Source of the DNA: Membranipora membranacea
Lineage: Eukaryota; Bryozoa; Gymnolaemata; Cheilostomatida; Membraniporidae
Direction: 5' to 3'
NCBI GenBank assembly: GCA_914767715.1
Contig: OU612068.1
Location: 4,464,001 to 4,528,000 of the forward strand
DNA: 64,000 nt
In this document: piece after piece, positions 12,524 to 27,400 of the stretch
Numbering within the stretch: the first letter of the stretch is position 1
How the letters are laid out: each line of letters opens with the position of its first letter
Notes under the pieces: generated by a model
Told to the model about the DNA's origin: nothing
Seen by the model: the letters and a program-made list of their open reading frames with translations, nothing else
The model's database searches: none
Position numbers and translations under genes: made by a program

Positions 12524-15500
12524 ATGAGTGGAGATAGAAATCCTTCGCTGACTGAGTCTTCGCTGTCTAAAAATGAAACGGTCAGTTTTACATCCAAGTG
12601 TTTTTCGGCTAAAGTTGACATGTAGAGATTGGTTTCCCTGGTCGACTCAAAACGGATACCAGAAATCCCAAATTCAAATGTCCTGCCAGACCAGACTAAT
12701 ATAAAGATTATTAAATTATTGCCCCTTCCGCTTCCTGTCCTGGAATTTTTCTAATCTTGAGCTATTCATTCAAAAACATGACATAGGTGCTGTCTCAATG
12801 ATCTAAATGGAGATAATAAATGCAATAGATCAATTTAATTAGATTTGTATATGCAGCATTTTTTATCCGCTATACCAGTGAATATAGTGTAGGGTTGTTT
12901 TGGGTGACGCATTTTTTGGTTTCTATTTTTTGTGTACCAATTGAGTGTCTTACCCGGGTTGGAACTCAAAGTTTAATGTTTCACAAAACAAAGCCATAAA
13001 AGAAAAACACAAAATTGTGGACTATGATGCTGCATTTTATTGTTTACAGAAGCAAGCTATTAATGCACTTCCTGGACCGCCCCGTACGCTGTTCTTTGGA
13101 AACACCTTGCAAATGGATAAACATCATCTGCCTGCTTGGATCCACAACCAAGCTAAGACATATGATGAGGGTTTGATGAGAGTCAGCTTCTTGAGTACTC
13201 ACAGCATAATGCTGAATACTTGGGAGGCTGAAAACGAAGCTTATGTTACCAGAGGTAATTACAAACAAGCTTCTCTTGACAAGCTTTGTTGTGGTGGGGA
13301 TGGGGTTTCCTATCCCCCCCCCACCACCCTCACAGCAGAGCTTGTAAAGACAGGCTACATACTCATACGCACAATGCTAGTCTGAGCCCCCCAGAATTTT
13401 GTCCCCCGCCCAACGGCCCCGTAACTCTTGATGACTACCAGTTTTATCCGGATGATCCAAGTATGTTTTAAATGGCAGCCCAATGCTGATTGTTCCAATA
13501 AAGATTGGCTATCTTGATGCTGAATGCTGATATATGGATATTAGTCCTCATCTACTTGTCTTTTCTATGCTGACCTGTTACATAATTATAAACATATAAA
13601 CATGGACTTCTCACTTTGGTTTTAAATCGGTACACTATTTTTCCACTTTTTTTCTTTTTACTCGCCAGGGTCTGATTGTATGGGAGTACCATTCAACCCA
13701 AGAGCTAAGATTATGGGTGGTACAGACATCTCGCTTTCTGTGAGTGGTATTTATTCTTTACTCAGTTTTCACTTCCTGCCTGGTTTGAAAAAAATATTCA
13801 TAGCTCATAGAAAGGAGAAACTTTGCTTCCTGAGGTTGACATCTACCTAATACCCAATCTCATTACTCATGCTCAAATGAATAAATGGAAGACTATTTGA
13901 AAGCACAAAATGAAAGTATGCTATGAACCTAGCCTTGGCAAGCTGTCCGGGACGGGTGGGTAAAGTATCCCTACAACCAGCACGTAAGTATGTAATTAAA
14001 TCATTTCTATCCATGCCCATGATCCAACTACCTTGCACCGAAAGTTAGAACCGGCAGATTTTATGTATTTTAAACCACAGAGGCATTCCAATTCCAACAC
14101 AATCATTGTGCTATGCCAACCAAATAAAATGAATCTGAAGTACCTGTTCTATTCTAGTAGTAGATTGATAACAACGTGAGATGGAATTTATAAATGATAT
14201 TTCACTTCATAGAGTGTAGCAGAACCTCATTACGCAGCATTGAGACAATGCCTGGCTACTGCCATCAGCACGACCTTCAAACTCGACTCAATGCAGAAAA
14301 TACAGAGACAGATAATCGTCCAGTTTGGTCAAACTTGGGCCGATCAAAGGGCAGTAAACCTGAAGGAATCGCTTATCGAATATGTTGAGAATGTTACAGC
14401 AAGCTTGGTGAGCTCCATCAAAGCAGCTTTTCTCGAAAAGGCCACATTTTTATCTTAGAGATGTCTTGGCCAACTTTACATGAGGGTTTTGAAAGGTCAA
14501 CAAAAGCTTTGGGAAATCCATTTCAGACTTGCCTGGAAAAGTATTAGACTTGCCATATATTTTTTTGATAACCGACTAATTAAATTTTCAAATGCAACTT
14601 AGTGATTTTATGGAATAGCACAATTCTGACGCAACAGTTCCTTTAAGATGGCTCGGATAATAGCTCTGGCCAAATAAACTCATAGATTGGTTTTAAAACT
14701 GCCTCCGCAATCTGCATTCAAATAAGGTTGTCGATACAATTAATGAGTAGACAACTTATGCAACATTTCAAATTTAATACATACTGATCCAGATAAAGGG
14801 ATGTGCAGTTGGGTCATTCCTTTTTGCAGCCATATTTCATTTATTTCCACATACAGACATTTGGAGAGAAGTACGATCGAGACTCAGAACAAGTTCAGGC
14901 TATCCATCTCAACAATCGTGTCTTCTGTGAGGTGTGTATGAAGTAACCTTAGAGGAGAAATATAACCCTGTGTTTAGTTTAGTAAGTTATGAGGTGACTT
15001 AGCGTAAGCTAGCACCAATAGTTACTAGCTAAGATGGGAGGTTATATAAAGTAATGAGTAAATGCTAGCTAGCCATGAATTTCACTATTGGAACCCTATG
15101 TGTAAAGTTGCAAACTCTTCCTCTTGCATACGGCTAGATGTCTACTTGTCTAGGGTATACAGATATCACTATCAACTTTTGAAATAGCGGGTAAAATAAT
15201 TCAATACTTTGATACCTGTACGCGGGTCAGTTCAAAAATGGCCGCTATTTTATGACGTTATGATAAATTGATGTATTCTTCCAATATGTATGTTTGATAT
15301 ACAGCTGTTCCTAGAAGATCGTTCTGTAGCCATTCTCGATATGATGCCATCCCTATGGAAGTACCCATGTTTCAAAAGTGGAGCACATGAGAAGGTGAAA
15401 AATGATCGAGCCATGCTCACAGAAATAGCCAAGAATCAGATTGTACTTGCTCGGGTAAGCTATAAAAATATAGGAGAAGGAGAGCCTGCAAAAATTTGCT

Positions 15501-18500
15501 AGCTGTCTTTGATCTCCCCCATGGTCTGGGAGTGTGGGCAAGATAGAGTTAGCGCTTGGAATCATATTATCTAAGTACCTGTATGTCAAATAAAATTTAA
15601 CTTCCCATAATTAAATGTATGATAGTTGAATTCATTGCCTTTCATTGTCAGCTCGCATTCAGATAAAAACAACACAGAATATCACTTCCATCGAATGTGG
15701 TGATATCGGTGATGGTCTTTACACACGCGAAAAAAAACTCATCCAGTTCCAAACCAATAAATATATATATATATATGCATATATGTACTTATACGTCTAT
15801 GAGCAATTGATTAGAAAGTTGATGCTTGAGATGTGTTTTCTTCAATTGGATCTGTTTGCGTGTTATTTCCTACAAAATAATTAATACTTCTTGAAGATGA
15901 TTTTAATCCATAAGACACTTTATCTACTGAGATTAAACCTCAAGGCAAGTGAACCATTTTTTCCATGGGCTTAAGACATCCCCATGTTGCTGCTGAGATA
16001 AAGTTTTTAAACTGGCAGCAGTACCATAGCCATGTACTTTCAAATTCTGTTTACATGTACTATAGGCGAAGTACAAGAAAACCAGAAAGATAACTTCTGT
16101 GATAGAGCACCTGCTCCATCGACAAGAGCAGGGAAAACAAGGTGATAGTATAGACAAGGTGACTGATGATGCAATCCAAGGTTGTATTTTCAACTTAGCT
16201 CTTGGATGTGAGTCAACAAAATAATAATATACTCGGCTTTACATATGACAGATTAGTATTATTAATCTTATTGGCAGCGGAATAACCCACTACTACCTAG
16301 GAGTAATAGTATAGCTCCTTGCTCATACTTATATCGAATAGAGTAAGCATGTCAAATAAGATTTCAACCTCAACCCAACTCCATACCCCAAACATCAAAC
16401 ACTGTAAAATGAGCAAAAATTCTTTTGATTCAGTGATTTATGCTGAGCAAAATAGAAACATGGTGATAATTGACCTCATCCCAATACATGAACATTTTTT
16501 GACCTGGGAGTTCAAAATCTCCTTTTTTAAACATGAAAATGCGCAGACGATATACTCTAAACTGGTAACACATTGTAATATAATAAAGCCACAATGTTGG
16601 TACCAACAGGCAACAAGAAAACAATATTTTACTGAAGTTGCTGCAGCTCACTAGCGTTATGTTACCTGATCCGGCATTAGATTGCGCCTATAATCAGGCA
16701 ACATTTGATTAGTTACTATGTTTAAAAACACATCCGTTCATTCCTATGTCAAAACCTGGGTCACCTTCCTTTTTGTCTTCATTAATCCTCCCCCCCCCAA
16801 GATATACAACAATGAACAATTGACTCACTCCATCTATGCACTTACCTCTCTAGAATCAGCCATGTTCCGTGTGGAATTGTTGATTGAACCAGTAAATATT
16901 GTTTGTTCCATTTCTCATAAGAATTATCTGTTGGATCAACTTGAATTGGATCAATCAGTTGAAATACTTGATGCCGCATTAGATTGAGTTTGATCTAATT
17001 TCCCTACAGGCAAATCGGATCAAACTGTTATACTGGTATTGATCTGTCGTATTAAATTTCCCATAATGCAATTCATTGGGCAACAATCAGACTAGCAATA
17101 GAATATGAAAATTTTTACCCTAATTGACAGTGCCAAAGTATTCTAGGCTAAAATAATTTTGTTGGAATGATTATTTATTATTGATATTGATATAACATTA
17201 TTTTTAGCTGTGGAGACTTTAGGAAGAACTCTGCTCAGTTTTTTTGCTCCGTTGCTCGTCGATGAGAAGTTACAGAAGAAACTGCAGAAATATATCGATG
17301 ATCGCTTTGAACAAGATTATGTTATATCAATGCAAGACAGGTATGTCATGTCGTAGAACGTGAAACGAAGAAATGATGGAGTCACTCATTATTTAATTTT
17401 TTCTCACTGCCTCATATAGCTCATTAGTGTTAAGAGTGGTGACAAATGCTTGAAATTCGAAAGTTTTGGAAACCAATAAACATGTGCAGGAACTCAAAAT
17501 CTAGATTTCCAGCAATCCTGGTTTTGAGTGACAGTAGCTGTGCTCTTAGCATGTAACTGATATTCCAAACCATCCTAGCACTATTGTAGATTGTAGATGA
17601 TCACTTGGATTCGGAGACCTGGTTTTTATGTCACCATGAACTTCATAGTATCTATTCTGAGAGTCAGTACTGTGGTAAAATATAGTGCATTTACTTTAAT
17701 ATCTTTTGTCAGAGAGGACCTTCCGCTGATATCGTCCTATGTTCTGGAGTGTGTCAGATTTTACTGTATAATACCGCTACAAGTTCCTCACGCCACAGTC
17801 AGAGATACTACAGTCGCTGGCTATCAGGTAACTATGACCATTGTCATGAAATCGCTGCTGCTTTCTTTTCAGCTAGAGTTTGTTTGATAATTATGAATTG
17901 TTACCTTTTACATATTTACTTGTCGCAGCCATGATGTGGTATGGGAATTCTTTATCTGTTGAACTCCCAAAATTCAAATGTCCTAACTATAATTTTTTTG
18001 ATAGAAGCGACATGGCAATGCTGTCTGGTTGATGTTGGAAGATCCATGCTTGCTCAGGCCATACCAAGACTACAAAAAAACACAGAAAATTGCGTTATGG
18101 GATACTCTTTAACATGCTCATTTGCAAGACATTATGATGCAGATAAGTTATATTTTGTGTTTCCAACAGATACCTGCAGGAACCGGTATGATGTGTAATA
18201 TTATGAGCATAATGAGAGATCCAAAAATCTACGCAGAGCCGGATAAGTTCAAACCTGAGCGCTTCCTTGACAGAGAAGGTTTGATGCTACCTCAGGACCA
18301 CCCTAGCATTGAAAGGTATTTAGGCTTACAGCAATATATTTATATTGATATCTCATGAAACTCAATGAACGCCCCTCAGTAAAAGACTTGGTATAAACTA
18401 TCATTTGATCTTCAATGTGGCGCCATTATAATATATTGGTAATACAATATTATAAGTTTTAGTAGGTACCATCTTGCAATGAGTACTGAGCTAGCATTAG

Positions 18501-18921
18501 ATTGGTAGTGTGTTTTGAGGTGACAACCAAGCTGAACAATTACCAACATAAAAACAAATATATTCATACAATTTTTATATATAAACATATTATACTGTTA
18601 TATATACATAGATATAAAATACAGGAATGCAGCCATAGGGCCTCTGTACAGCATTTATCGTTAAACTTATATAAACTTTAACTTTGTTATAGAATAAGAC
18701 CTCATGGTATTGGAATGAGAAAGTGCCCTGCCACGTCATTTTCAGCTCAATACAGAGCTGATATACTGATTCATATGTTACAACACTATACCCTAAAGCC
18801 TTACGCCCCACTGTCATACGAGAACATAGATACATACAACCAGAAGTGTCAGTTTGCATTCATCAATCAGTCGTATCCGACTGATGTCACAGTCACAGAG
18901 AGGAGGCATGGCAGTTTCTGA
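12524..18921 (+). CDS. Cytochrome P450, CYP2-clan-like
   Basis: Eleven exons keep frame to 505 aa: 12524-12580, 13050-13254, 13669-13739, 14213-14407, 14857-14931, 15305-15454, 16066-16207, 17208-17340, 17713-17827, 18170-18315, 18693-18921. P450s are heme monooxygenases that oxidise lipids or xenobiotics. Landmarks: LPGPP near residue 25; I-helix GSVET (298-302) in place of AGxET; ExxR as E355-R358; PERF (410-413); heme loop HGIGMRKCPA with ligand C441. The string PLQVPHATVRDTTVAGYQ is typical of the CYP2 clan. Two oddities: the N-terminus has no hydrophobic anchor, since exon 1 gives only 19 polar residues; and the heme signature has His for the usual Phe and Ala for the final Gly. A different upstream first exon could supply an anchor. 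The substrate cannot be inferred. Confidence 0.92.
16987..17026. repeat. Small hairpin in P450 intron 7
   Basis: The arms AGTTTGATCTAATTT and its near reverse complement AAATCGGATCAAACT surround a short loop. The GATCyrATTTGCC core is shared with the hairpins at 8983 and 39426. Confidence 0.45.
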
Positions 18922-21797
18922 TCGAACAATAGCTCCCAGTGAAATAGAACGAGATGAGGGTTGGAGTTCTATTTGTAAACCAGTAAGGTGACAACATCCA
19001 ACACCCGCTTGCAAACCAGACTGCCTTATCCATCACACCTCATCGACAGCAAATATGACATCAGCAGACTGCAGCCAGCCTGTTTTAAAGTTATGACTAT
19101 ATTTTTTTAAACGCCTGTACCTCGCACCAATCATTTATTTATTATTATTAATCTATATTTTTGATTCGGGAGAAAAGTTATTTTTGTCCAATATATATTA
19201 TCATAATGAGATGAACCATTTGAAGATGTTTTTGGTTATAGTATAGCCACAAAATCCGAACCACCCTTGCCATGGTCGGAAGCAGGGGGATGATAGAGAA
19301 TTTTCTCTCTTTTACCGATAACTTAGATACAAGTGAAAATTTGGATGTTCATGCAGAATTTGTAATCAAGCAGTGTATTGTGGTTTCTGCCAATATCCCT
19401 CTGAACATATCTAGATCAAATCTGATCAAATTCACCTGTATTCCGCTTTACTCCAGTTCCACTGTACTCACGTTATCTAGTTCACCTCCTGAAGTATACC
19501 TTAATATGATTACGATTAGCTCAAACTTCTCATCAATATGAATTGTACATAACTGTAATCGTTCTCTCTTGCTGAGTGAGAACACGACCCTTTCTAATTA
19601 AATGTACCTACAATTATTGGGGATTGTGGGTATTAAGCCCCCAATCCCTGCCTCTATAAATTTTGTGGTCATTTCGAGCTTAGTTTGAGTGATAAGATTG
19701 TATCCAAGTTGAGAAGATCTCTTTGAGTATAGAACATTGATTTCATTTCAAGTCCTGGCACGGCTCATTCACAACCGTCAATATTGTCAGGCTCGCACGT
19801 TCTGATTGAAACTCACAACTCCACCTAACTTCCGTAACTAAAAAAGATGGATCATGATCAAACCCGAATCAGACTAGGAGCTGGAAAAATAAACAGTAAG
19901 AGTACACTGTGATTAGACACAAAAGACATCCATATCACCTTAAAGACAACCGTCAAAGACAATCTGATGCATCACATGTAACTACCTGAAAGATTTTCTC
20001 CCAGGAGGTTCGATTTGCAGCAGAGGTATCAATTGAGCTCAAAAATCACCATATTGCACCAAGGCTTATATATACAACTGTCGCCACCTCATAACTGTCA
20101 GATTGTCAGTTAAACCAAAGAACTCCCTCTTCATTAATTAAACCATCAGTAATTTCCTTTCTCATCCTATAAACATCATTTAAAATCTGTTTTGACTCCT
20201 CTTTTACTTCATCTTTCTAAAGGATAAGTTACTCCCTAAATTTCTTACACTGGGGGACCTTTCAAGGTCGATAGTATACTAGGATTGCTTTTAACTGAGT
20301 GATAGTAACATTTCCATTGACACTGGAATGTCAGATAAAGTTTTTTTTATCAATGAGTGCTGAAAGGACTAATCTAACCATGGTCTCGGTAGAATTTTGG
20401 TGCACATTCCAAATTGTAAGCATCTATTAGTTTCATGAAACCAGACCATGATGAGCAAAGAGAACCAGACACATCTCAGTTACACACGTATGAACAGAAC
20501 ACTTAGGATTCAGATCCAACCAAACTGTATTGTCTATAATCGACAGAGGAAATTGTAAAAACAAGTTGATCGGTATTCCTTTCAAAACATCATTTCCTAA
20601 GTATCTTAGATGTGTTCATATTATTGTTTGTTTGCGGAGAGCGATGGTGTTGATGAACTTTCTCTTGTTATGTGATATTTTGGCATCTTGTGAAATTGTC
20701 TATGTGTTGTAGCTACAGTTTAAATCTTTATTCTAGAGGTCCGAGGTTATCCACGTCTTGGTCACACCAGAGTCTCTACAAAAATAACATGACATATATA
20801 GTGATTGGTATTTATGAGCTGGAACAGTGATCTGTGTGATACCTGTCAGATTCACGCCAGGATTCAGGTGAAGAATATTGGCGGGGCTACAAAGGACAGA
20901 TATTAATACATCACACTCATATGATGTCATCGGATGTGATGTTTTATACATCTCAATCACCAGGATTGGTTACACTATACAGTTTTTGGGAGTTTATACG
21001 GATGGTCTGCCATCTGGACTTAGCCATGTAGGCCTATGTTTTGTTTTTGTGAGTCCATCGTCATTGGGGAATTATAATACCTACAGCAGGATACTGGGTT
21101 ATTGCCTCACAGACTGTTGTCTGGGAGGTCTTGAAAATAGTATGTATGAGCTTTTAGAACAAGAAATCAAAATCACTTTTTTGCTCAAGATCACCATTCA
21201 CTGGGTGTCTGAATGAGACAATTTTCTAGTTCATCGCAGCAATGAAAAACTTGTGATGATTATTATTATTAACTTTCAATTGAGTCTTACTCCATTACTT
21301 GGTTCCTACTTGAGAAATCTGATACACACTGCCTAATTTGAACCCAAGACCCTCAGAAGTAGAAAAAGAGGGCAGACAAACATGAATAATATTCACTCTC
21401 AGACATACAAACATGATGATGTGGTGAGCTGAGTGAACTGAAGAAGTGAAGGTTGGTAGTAGTAGTACTCACCCCTTGGTTATAACGTCTAAATATTTTA
21501 TTTGCTGTAATATCCATGGTTCTTTCAAGCACAACAGCACCCCCAACTATTGTAAGAACATATGTTGATGTCCTTTGGAACAGTGAGCGGTATATGGTGG
21601 ATACGAAACTCATTTTTTATCCTCCACTGCTTGAGCAACTCAGAAATAATTTTATAACTCTGCTCACAACCGGTTGAGTCTATGTTCTTGAACTACAGGT
21701 AAATAAATTTCTTTCAATCTAAATTTCGTCTTTAAAAATATGAATTAGATCTCAGACTACAAATGCTGAGGTTGCAATTGTTATTATTAATAACAAG
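18922..21797. other. Intergenic, 3' of P450
   Basis: No supported gene. Open frames at 19272-19541 and 20878-21216 (+) have no recognisable motif. A GC hairpin near 19618-19650 (GGGATTG ... CAATCCC) and an ATTAAA near 19597 could lie in the P450 3' end, but this is uncertain. Confidence 0.35.
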
Positions 21798-22668
21798 TTG
21801 TCCCCTCTTATTATGGTTGATGATAACTCCCAGTTACAACTCAAAGCCAAAACCCTAACCAAGCAAAACTTGGTGAGAGAGATGCTATTCGCTGATGACA
21901 GTGCAGTGGTGGCCCACGGCGCGGAGGACATCCAGAAGCTGATCAATAGCCTTGCCAAAGCAGCGGCGCAGTTCAGCCTGAAGATCAACATAAAGAAGAC
22001 TGAGTGTCTATACCAGCCGGTGAAGCTATTCCGCTCTCCTCCAGACCCTGAAGCCATAATCATTTATCAAGATCCTCTTGTTCAGTGCATATACTTCAAG
22101 TACCTCTGAAGTACAGTCTCTAACACTGCTCGGATAGATAAGGAGATCAGGAACAGAATGGGTATAGCCAGTGGTGCGTTTGGAAAACTTCAAGATCGGC
22201 TCTGGAAAAATAGGCATGTTACTATCAAGGTAATGTGCAAAGTCTATAGAGCAGTTGTATTGTCTTCCCTCCTATATGGAGCAGAAACATGGATCACCTA
22301 TAGCACACAGATGAAAAAAACTCAGTGCATTCATGATGAGGCAACTGCGAACCATAATGAATGTGACATGGAGGGATAAAATAACAAATGTAGATATCCT
22401 GCGGCATGCAGGACTCCCTTCCATGACAGACATCTTGATAGAGAAAAACCTCAGATGTCTGGGACATGTGAACCGGATGGATGATGAGAGGTTACCAAGA
22501 CAACTGCTGTATTCTCAGCTCTGTAAAGGAAAGATAAGTCTAGGTAGCCCCAGACTCGGGTGCGAAGATGTAACAAAGCGAAACATGAAAGTGTGTGAAA
22601 TCAACCCAAACCCAACCCAACCCAAATCGACCCGCCTGGATAATTGTTATCAAAAACCTAAACCATAA
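21798..22668 (+). pseudogene. Non-LTR retrotransposon (LINE) reverse transcriptase remnant
   Basis: 5'-truncated C-terminal part of a LINE reverse transcriptase. The catalytic motif LFADDSAVVAH is at about 21888-21920, followed by LKINIKKTE, then LSSLLYGAETW at about 22260-22292 and the conserved tail motif DERLPRQLLYSQL at about 22480-22520. A TGA at 22107 replaces an expected Gly codon after FKYL, and the frame shifts near the A-run at about 22315, so it is inactive. A short ACCCAA repeat tail follows at about 22601-22630. The motifs are those of a LINE RT common in invertebrate genomes; the clade was not determined. Confidence 0.88.
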
Positions 22669-24446
22669 TCATGAAACAGTCCTTGTCAAATCGACCGACT
22701 GTAAAGAGAGATAGAGACAATCAGATGTTTCAGAATCTTTGAGCAGAGAATTTGAGACAATCTCCCTGGTTTTATCATTCATGACTCATCTTTGATTTAT
22801 AGCCTTTATGAAGATTTCAGTGTGTCCAAGTCGTCTCTTACTCTTGGACTATCAAACTTTCAAAGAAAATAACTACCCATGCTGAAATAATATTTCAGCT
22901 CTATCTTATTTGTATATAAGAGAGCGTAAATCCTAAGAAATGACAAAGATACCAAGTTACACGGCTCTACAAAAATCACCAATCATGCCTTTGATTTAAA
23001 TTCACCCTATATAGTCATTGTCATACCACACTATGAGAAACTAGTCAAGGAGTTATTTCCTTGCTAGAACTCCTCCAGATGTAAAGAAACTGCAGAGTTT
23101 GTTGTATTAAAAAATCACAAAACTGTGCTTGTTCATATCTCACAGTGCCTTTTTGATCGACCTCTACCAAAATAGCGTCATCACAAAGAAAAGAACGGCT
23201 GAGAGGGTCTCACACATAGAATTAATATATATAATAACTCTATCGTCTCACATTTCAGTTAGCTAGACTTTTTACTGTCAATTTTTCCTAGAAGTTAAGG
23301 TTGGTTCATAGCAAGTGACACCTCAACAAAAAAATGCTGGACCAAACCGGTAGCCAAATTTGCCAATTTGAGCATGAGATCTTGAACACTTGTGTACATA
23401 ATGGTTGGCCCTCAAACCTATCTACTCATCACCATCTCAAAACCAGCAGCGAATCATATTATTATTGAAGACTTTTTTTCATGTTTTTGATGTTATTTAA
23501 TAAATATAGTAATGTACATAAAAATTGATGTGTCGTGAAAACTGACATAATTGACGTGACGCGTTGATATAATAAAGCTTTTGTTATGATTAGGATAAGT
23601 TTGATGTGAGATGAGGCCAAGGTCAAGGCCAAATAGGTGAATCAAGTCCAGGAACAGGAGGGATAACTCCTTCAAAATTATGTTCGGAATAGATCAAGTT
23701 ACAATAAGCTATAAATAACATGTAAAATTTTAACAGCAAAATATTGTTATGAGTCACTCCAAAAAATAGCAATGGCAATTAATACTATCCGATGAAATAA
23801 AAAGGTACGTAATATTGGCTATTATTGGTTATATTTCGGCGTATGCAGAGAGAGCATTTTGATCGCATTTATCAGCTTTCCTGAGATAAGAGAGAAAAAA
23901 CCTTCTCCCCAGTCCCCATGAACTATACTAAAATTCACATTTATCTAAAAACTAAAAAAACTTCTTAACCTTGGCTAACTAGTATAATGCACCTACAATA
24001 TCTTCGTCTATACTAAAATCTGTGATTTTCATTTATCCATAATCAGCTGAAAGTGGATATGGTCCTAGACACTTTGTAGAGATCTGATGCTTCCAAACCC
24101 TTTGCATTGACATGACTGGCTCTGTTTCTGCATTTCCCCTTCCCCCAGGGTTGCCTAAGAATGCATACCTTCACTCTCGTCACTTAGTGGTAAGCGTATT
24201 GCAAGCTGTGGGCACCATACTGACATTGGCAAGGTATGTTTGATTCTGTCTATAGGTTTCCCGAAATCGATGGAGGGTTATATCGTCAGACAAAACACTT
24301 CGATTTCTTCGACGAAGGGTCGTCATGATAAAAAGTGGTTTATGAGATATTAGTGCTCACGAGTATTTTGGTAAAGAGACAATAGAAAAATATTAGCAGT
24401 TCAAATATACAGGCAAAAATTTTCATATCAAAGGTCAAAATCTTCA
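22669..24446. other. Intergenic stretch between LINE and SBSPON-like gene
   Basis: AT-rich, no supported exon, RNA gene or repeat. It includes the expected 3' UTR of the minus-strand gene that ends at 24447, but no AATAAA could be assigned. Confidence 0.4.
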
Positions 24447-27400
24447 TCAAACAAATATGAAGTCCATTCCGTTTCCGTTATTACACGAGCATTCACTCAG
24501 GTCGTTAGTTCTACGCCACCACCCGTGACAGCCGTGAGCATTCACAGCTGTCCAGAAAGTGTCTTTGCCTACTCCTCCATGTCCCACACATGTCGTGGAG
24601 GCTGTGTTTCTATCCATAGCCTTTGATTGACATTCAACACAGATCTTTGCTCCTCGGTTGAGGACTTTAGCCCATGGCACACTCTGGCTTAGACAATTCC
24701 TTCTGGTTGATGTGATTTCAAAAATAGCGCAGTAACTGTAAGAAAAGGAAAACAATCCTGTGAGGAATTGACGCTACTGTATCCATGGATAACAATAGTT
24801 AAGTTCTGTAGGGGAAAAAACGATTGACTATAGGTATTGATCGAATTAATGTAAAATATGTTAAAACCCCTTGTGTTAATGAAAGCAATCATGTAGGGGT
24901 GAACGGGATCATTGTTTGTGCTTGGAGAGTTTGTAGCATACAGGGTTCTATGACAAGAGGGTGAGGTTGATGAATCAACACGTACCCTCTGCGTTTGACG
25001 CTAGTTGGTGCATAGTATCGATCATACAGATTCTTCCTGATGTCCATATGTGCGTTGTATTTTCTGAATGTCCTATATTGTCCAAATGAAGCTGGCATAA
25101 TCCTCGCGGTTTCTAAAATACAGAGATATAATAGTGACAGCTGATTTCAAACATTTTTAGAAGGGGTAGAAGCAGGTGATAAACCAGTGTTAAACTTTTG
25201 TAGGGTGACAACCAAGTTCTTATTGACCTAGGAATATGTTATATATGTTTAACACATTAAAATTCACATCATTCTACATTGGACAGGCCTGCTAAAGGGG
25301 TATTAAATATTGCTCATAGTATATGTACTACAAATAGTTCTCACCACGACATATTCTATGGTGTAATCACAAGTTTGTAAAGAGCAAACATTTACAACTG
25401 CACTTTAAATTCTGACACACAATTGAAGAGCCGCTGAAAGGCAGATTAACTGAATCTGCAGAGATCAGTTAACTCTCCTTTACTTGACAGGCCGTGAAAT
25501 CTGAACAGGTCGCTGGCAGGTCAAGCTCTTCAATTCATAAACAGGCAGTAGGTTTTCCCACACTGATGTCTGGTCATAAGTGACATTTGAATTTGGCTGT
25601 TGCAGTTGTAGTTACCCAATAACAGCAACTGGTGTTAACATTTTGTTGATTTGTAGTTATTATCATGCTGTTTATTATTCTTTAAGGTCAGAATTTCCAG
25701 AGTTTTCGGCCAAGGGGTAAATGTTTTGGGTATTATGGGTAATCAGTGATATCTAAACTCATCACTAGACTATAATTTAATCTATCACAATACATTTGGT
25801 GAGGCTGCTGTGAACCTGTAAACTTCTGTTATGCGAGGCACTTTTCGATAACAATCCTCAAATACACTAAGTAATCGCCTGCTCTTACATTCTGTTGTCT
25901 TAGCATTAGTAATAAAGGAGATAGCTGAGCAATGTGCTCGCCAACCTAAAGATCAGCTCTGTGGTATCCAATCACAGTAGCTACTGATGGCGCGAGTATC
26001 AATGACACGGCCAGAGGATAAAAAACTGCCACATGTTGGCACTTCTATCCAAACTGCACTCATTATTAATTGTTATCTTCTCCTTCTATCTTATTTGTTT
26101 TCCTACCAAAGATGTCAAATTTATCTTTCGATTTGTGTCAAAGCTGAGAGGGAGATGTCATGATTCATGAGATAAACAGGTGATCACTGGTGACTGTGGC
26201 TTGCATTCTGACGCGGGTCTCCATGTACGATAAGTAAGACAAACGTAAGAAGAAAATAGGCATTTTTATATTAGACGATTACCTACACACTACTAATTTA
26301 AAATTTTCTCAGGTTGGAAATGAGGCCTCTAACTTTTGAGAAGTCCCATATGCCTTGCCAGCAATTGAGAAGTGATCCAAAAATTTACAAGACGGAAAAA
26401 CGATCTGTGGATCTCGGTTTCACCTCAACCTGATACCATAAACGATAAGTATCACCACCTTTTTAGGTTGATGTAAATAATTAAATTTCCGGTAACACTG
26501 ATGTTACTGCTGATTAAACCATCCGATGATTGGAGGCATCGCATGTCTAGAGTATGGAATAATGTACACCCGATATTAGGCTGATGAAGAAGCATTGATC
26601 TCGGGCCTGCTGGCCATGTTTATTGTCCTTTCTCTGATACACATCAGGGCCACATTAGACCAGCTACTTCCAGCTAAGGTCTTGTGTTTGTGAATATGAT
26701 AACACAGTCTTATCTCGGCCTGCAGTGAGCTTAAACATGTTTTGTGTCATTTTAAACCCGATGATACCTTGTTGAACCACTGAAGGTACCGGCCCCGTAT
26801 AACAGATCCAATTTCATATCCAATATTTGATCATATCTGAAACACAGGTGCGTGCAAACAAACCCAACACCCCGGGCCATGTTAGGCCCTAAACCTCTCA
26901 CACACACTTCTGTGGCTGTCAATCTAGATGAACACGAGTTACCACTGAACGAACATCGATGTTGATAGAATTACACAAAACTTAGATCAACAGAGATCTA
27001 GAGCTCTTCGCCTCAGGGTTCACAGATGTAAAAGTTGATGGACATTTGCCAAACCTCAAATAATTAAATCACAGGTCAGCACTAAGCTTGTTCTTTGCTT
27101 AACTGAGAGCTGTACACGCCAGAATAAACAGTGTTACACCATAGAACCTCGGAGGTAAACGCTAAACCAATTTGATCACATACCAAACACTAATTTGTGC
27201 TATAATTGACACTAAGGTGTGCTCAAATCAGCTGCTGCTCCCACGTTTTCATTTTCCAGCATTCACATCAAATATAACGGCTAACCGAGACATTCTCAGG
27301 GAAATTCTCAGCAGGTTCTTTACATAAATTACTTGGCAGCAGATAGTGTCACATCCGTTTCCGTGACATCATAATTTATGTCATTTGTCTGGCTCCTTGA

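Noticed and set aside
13286-13330. GGTGGGGAT...CCCCCCACC near-palindrome after P450 exon 2
   Set aside because: Simple G/C runs that pair by composition; not distinguishable from low-complexity sequence.
19272-19541. 89-codon frame 3' of the P450
   Set aside because: No motif, no splice context and low-complexity Ser content; probably chance or 3' UTR.
20878-21216. 112-codon + strand frame
   Set aside because: No recognisable domain and no supporting splice or poly(A) context.
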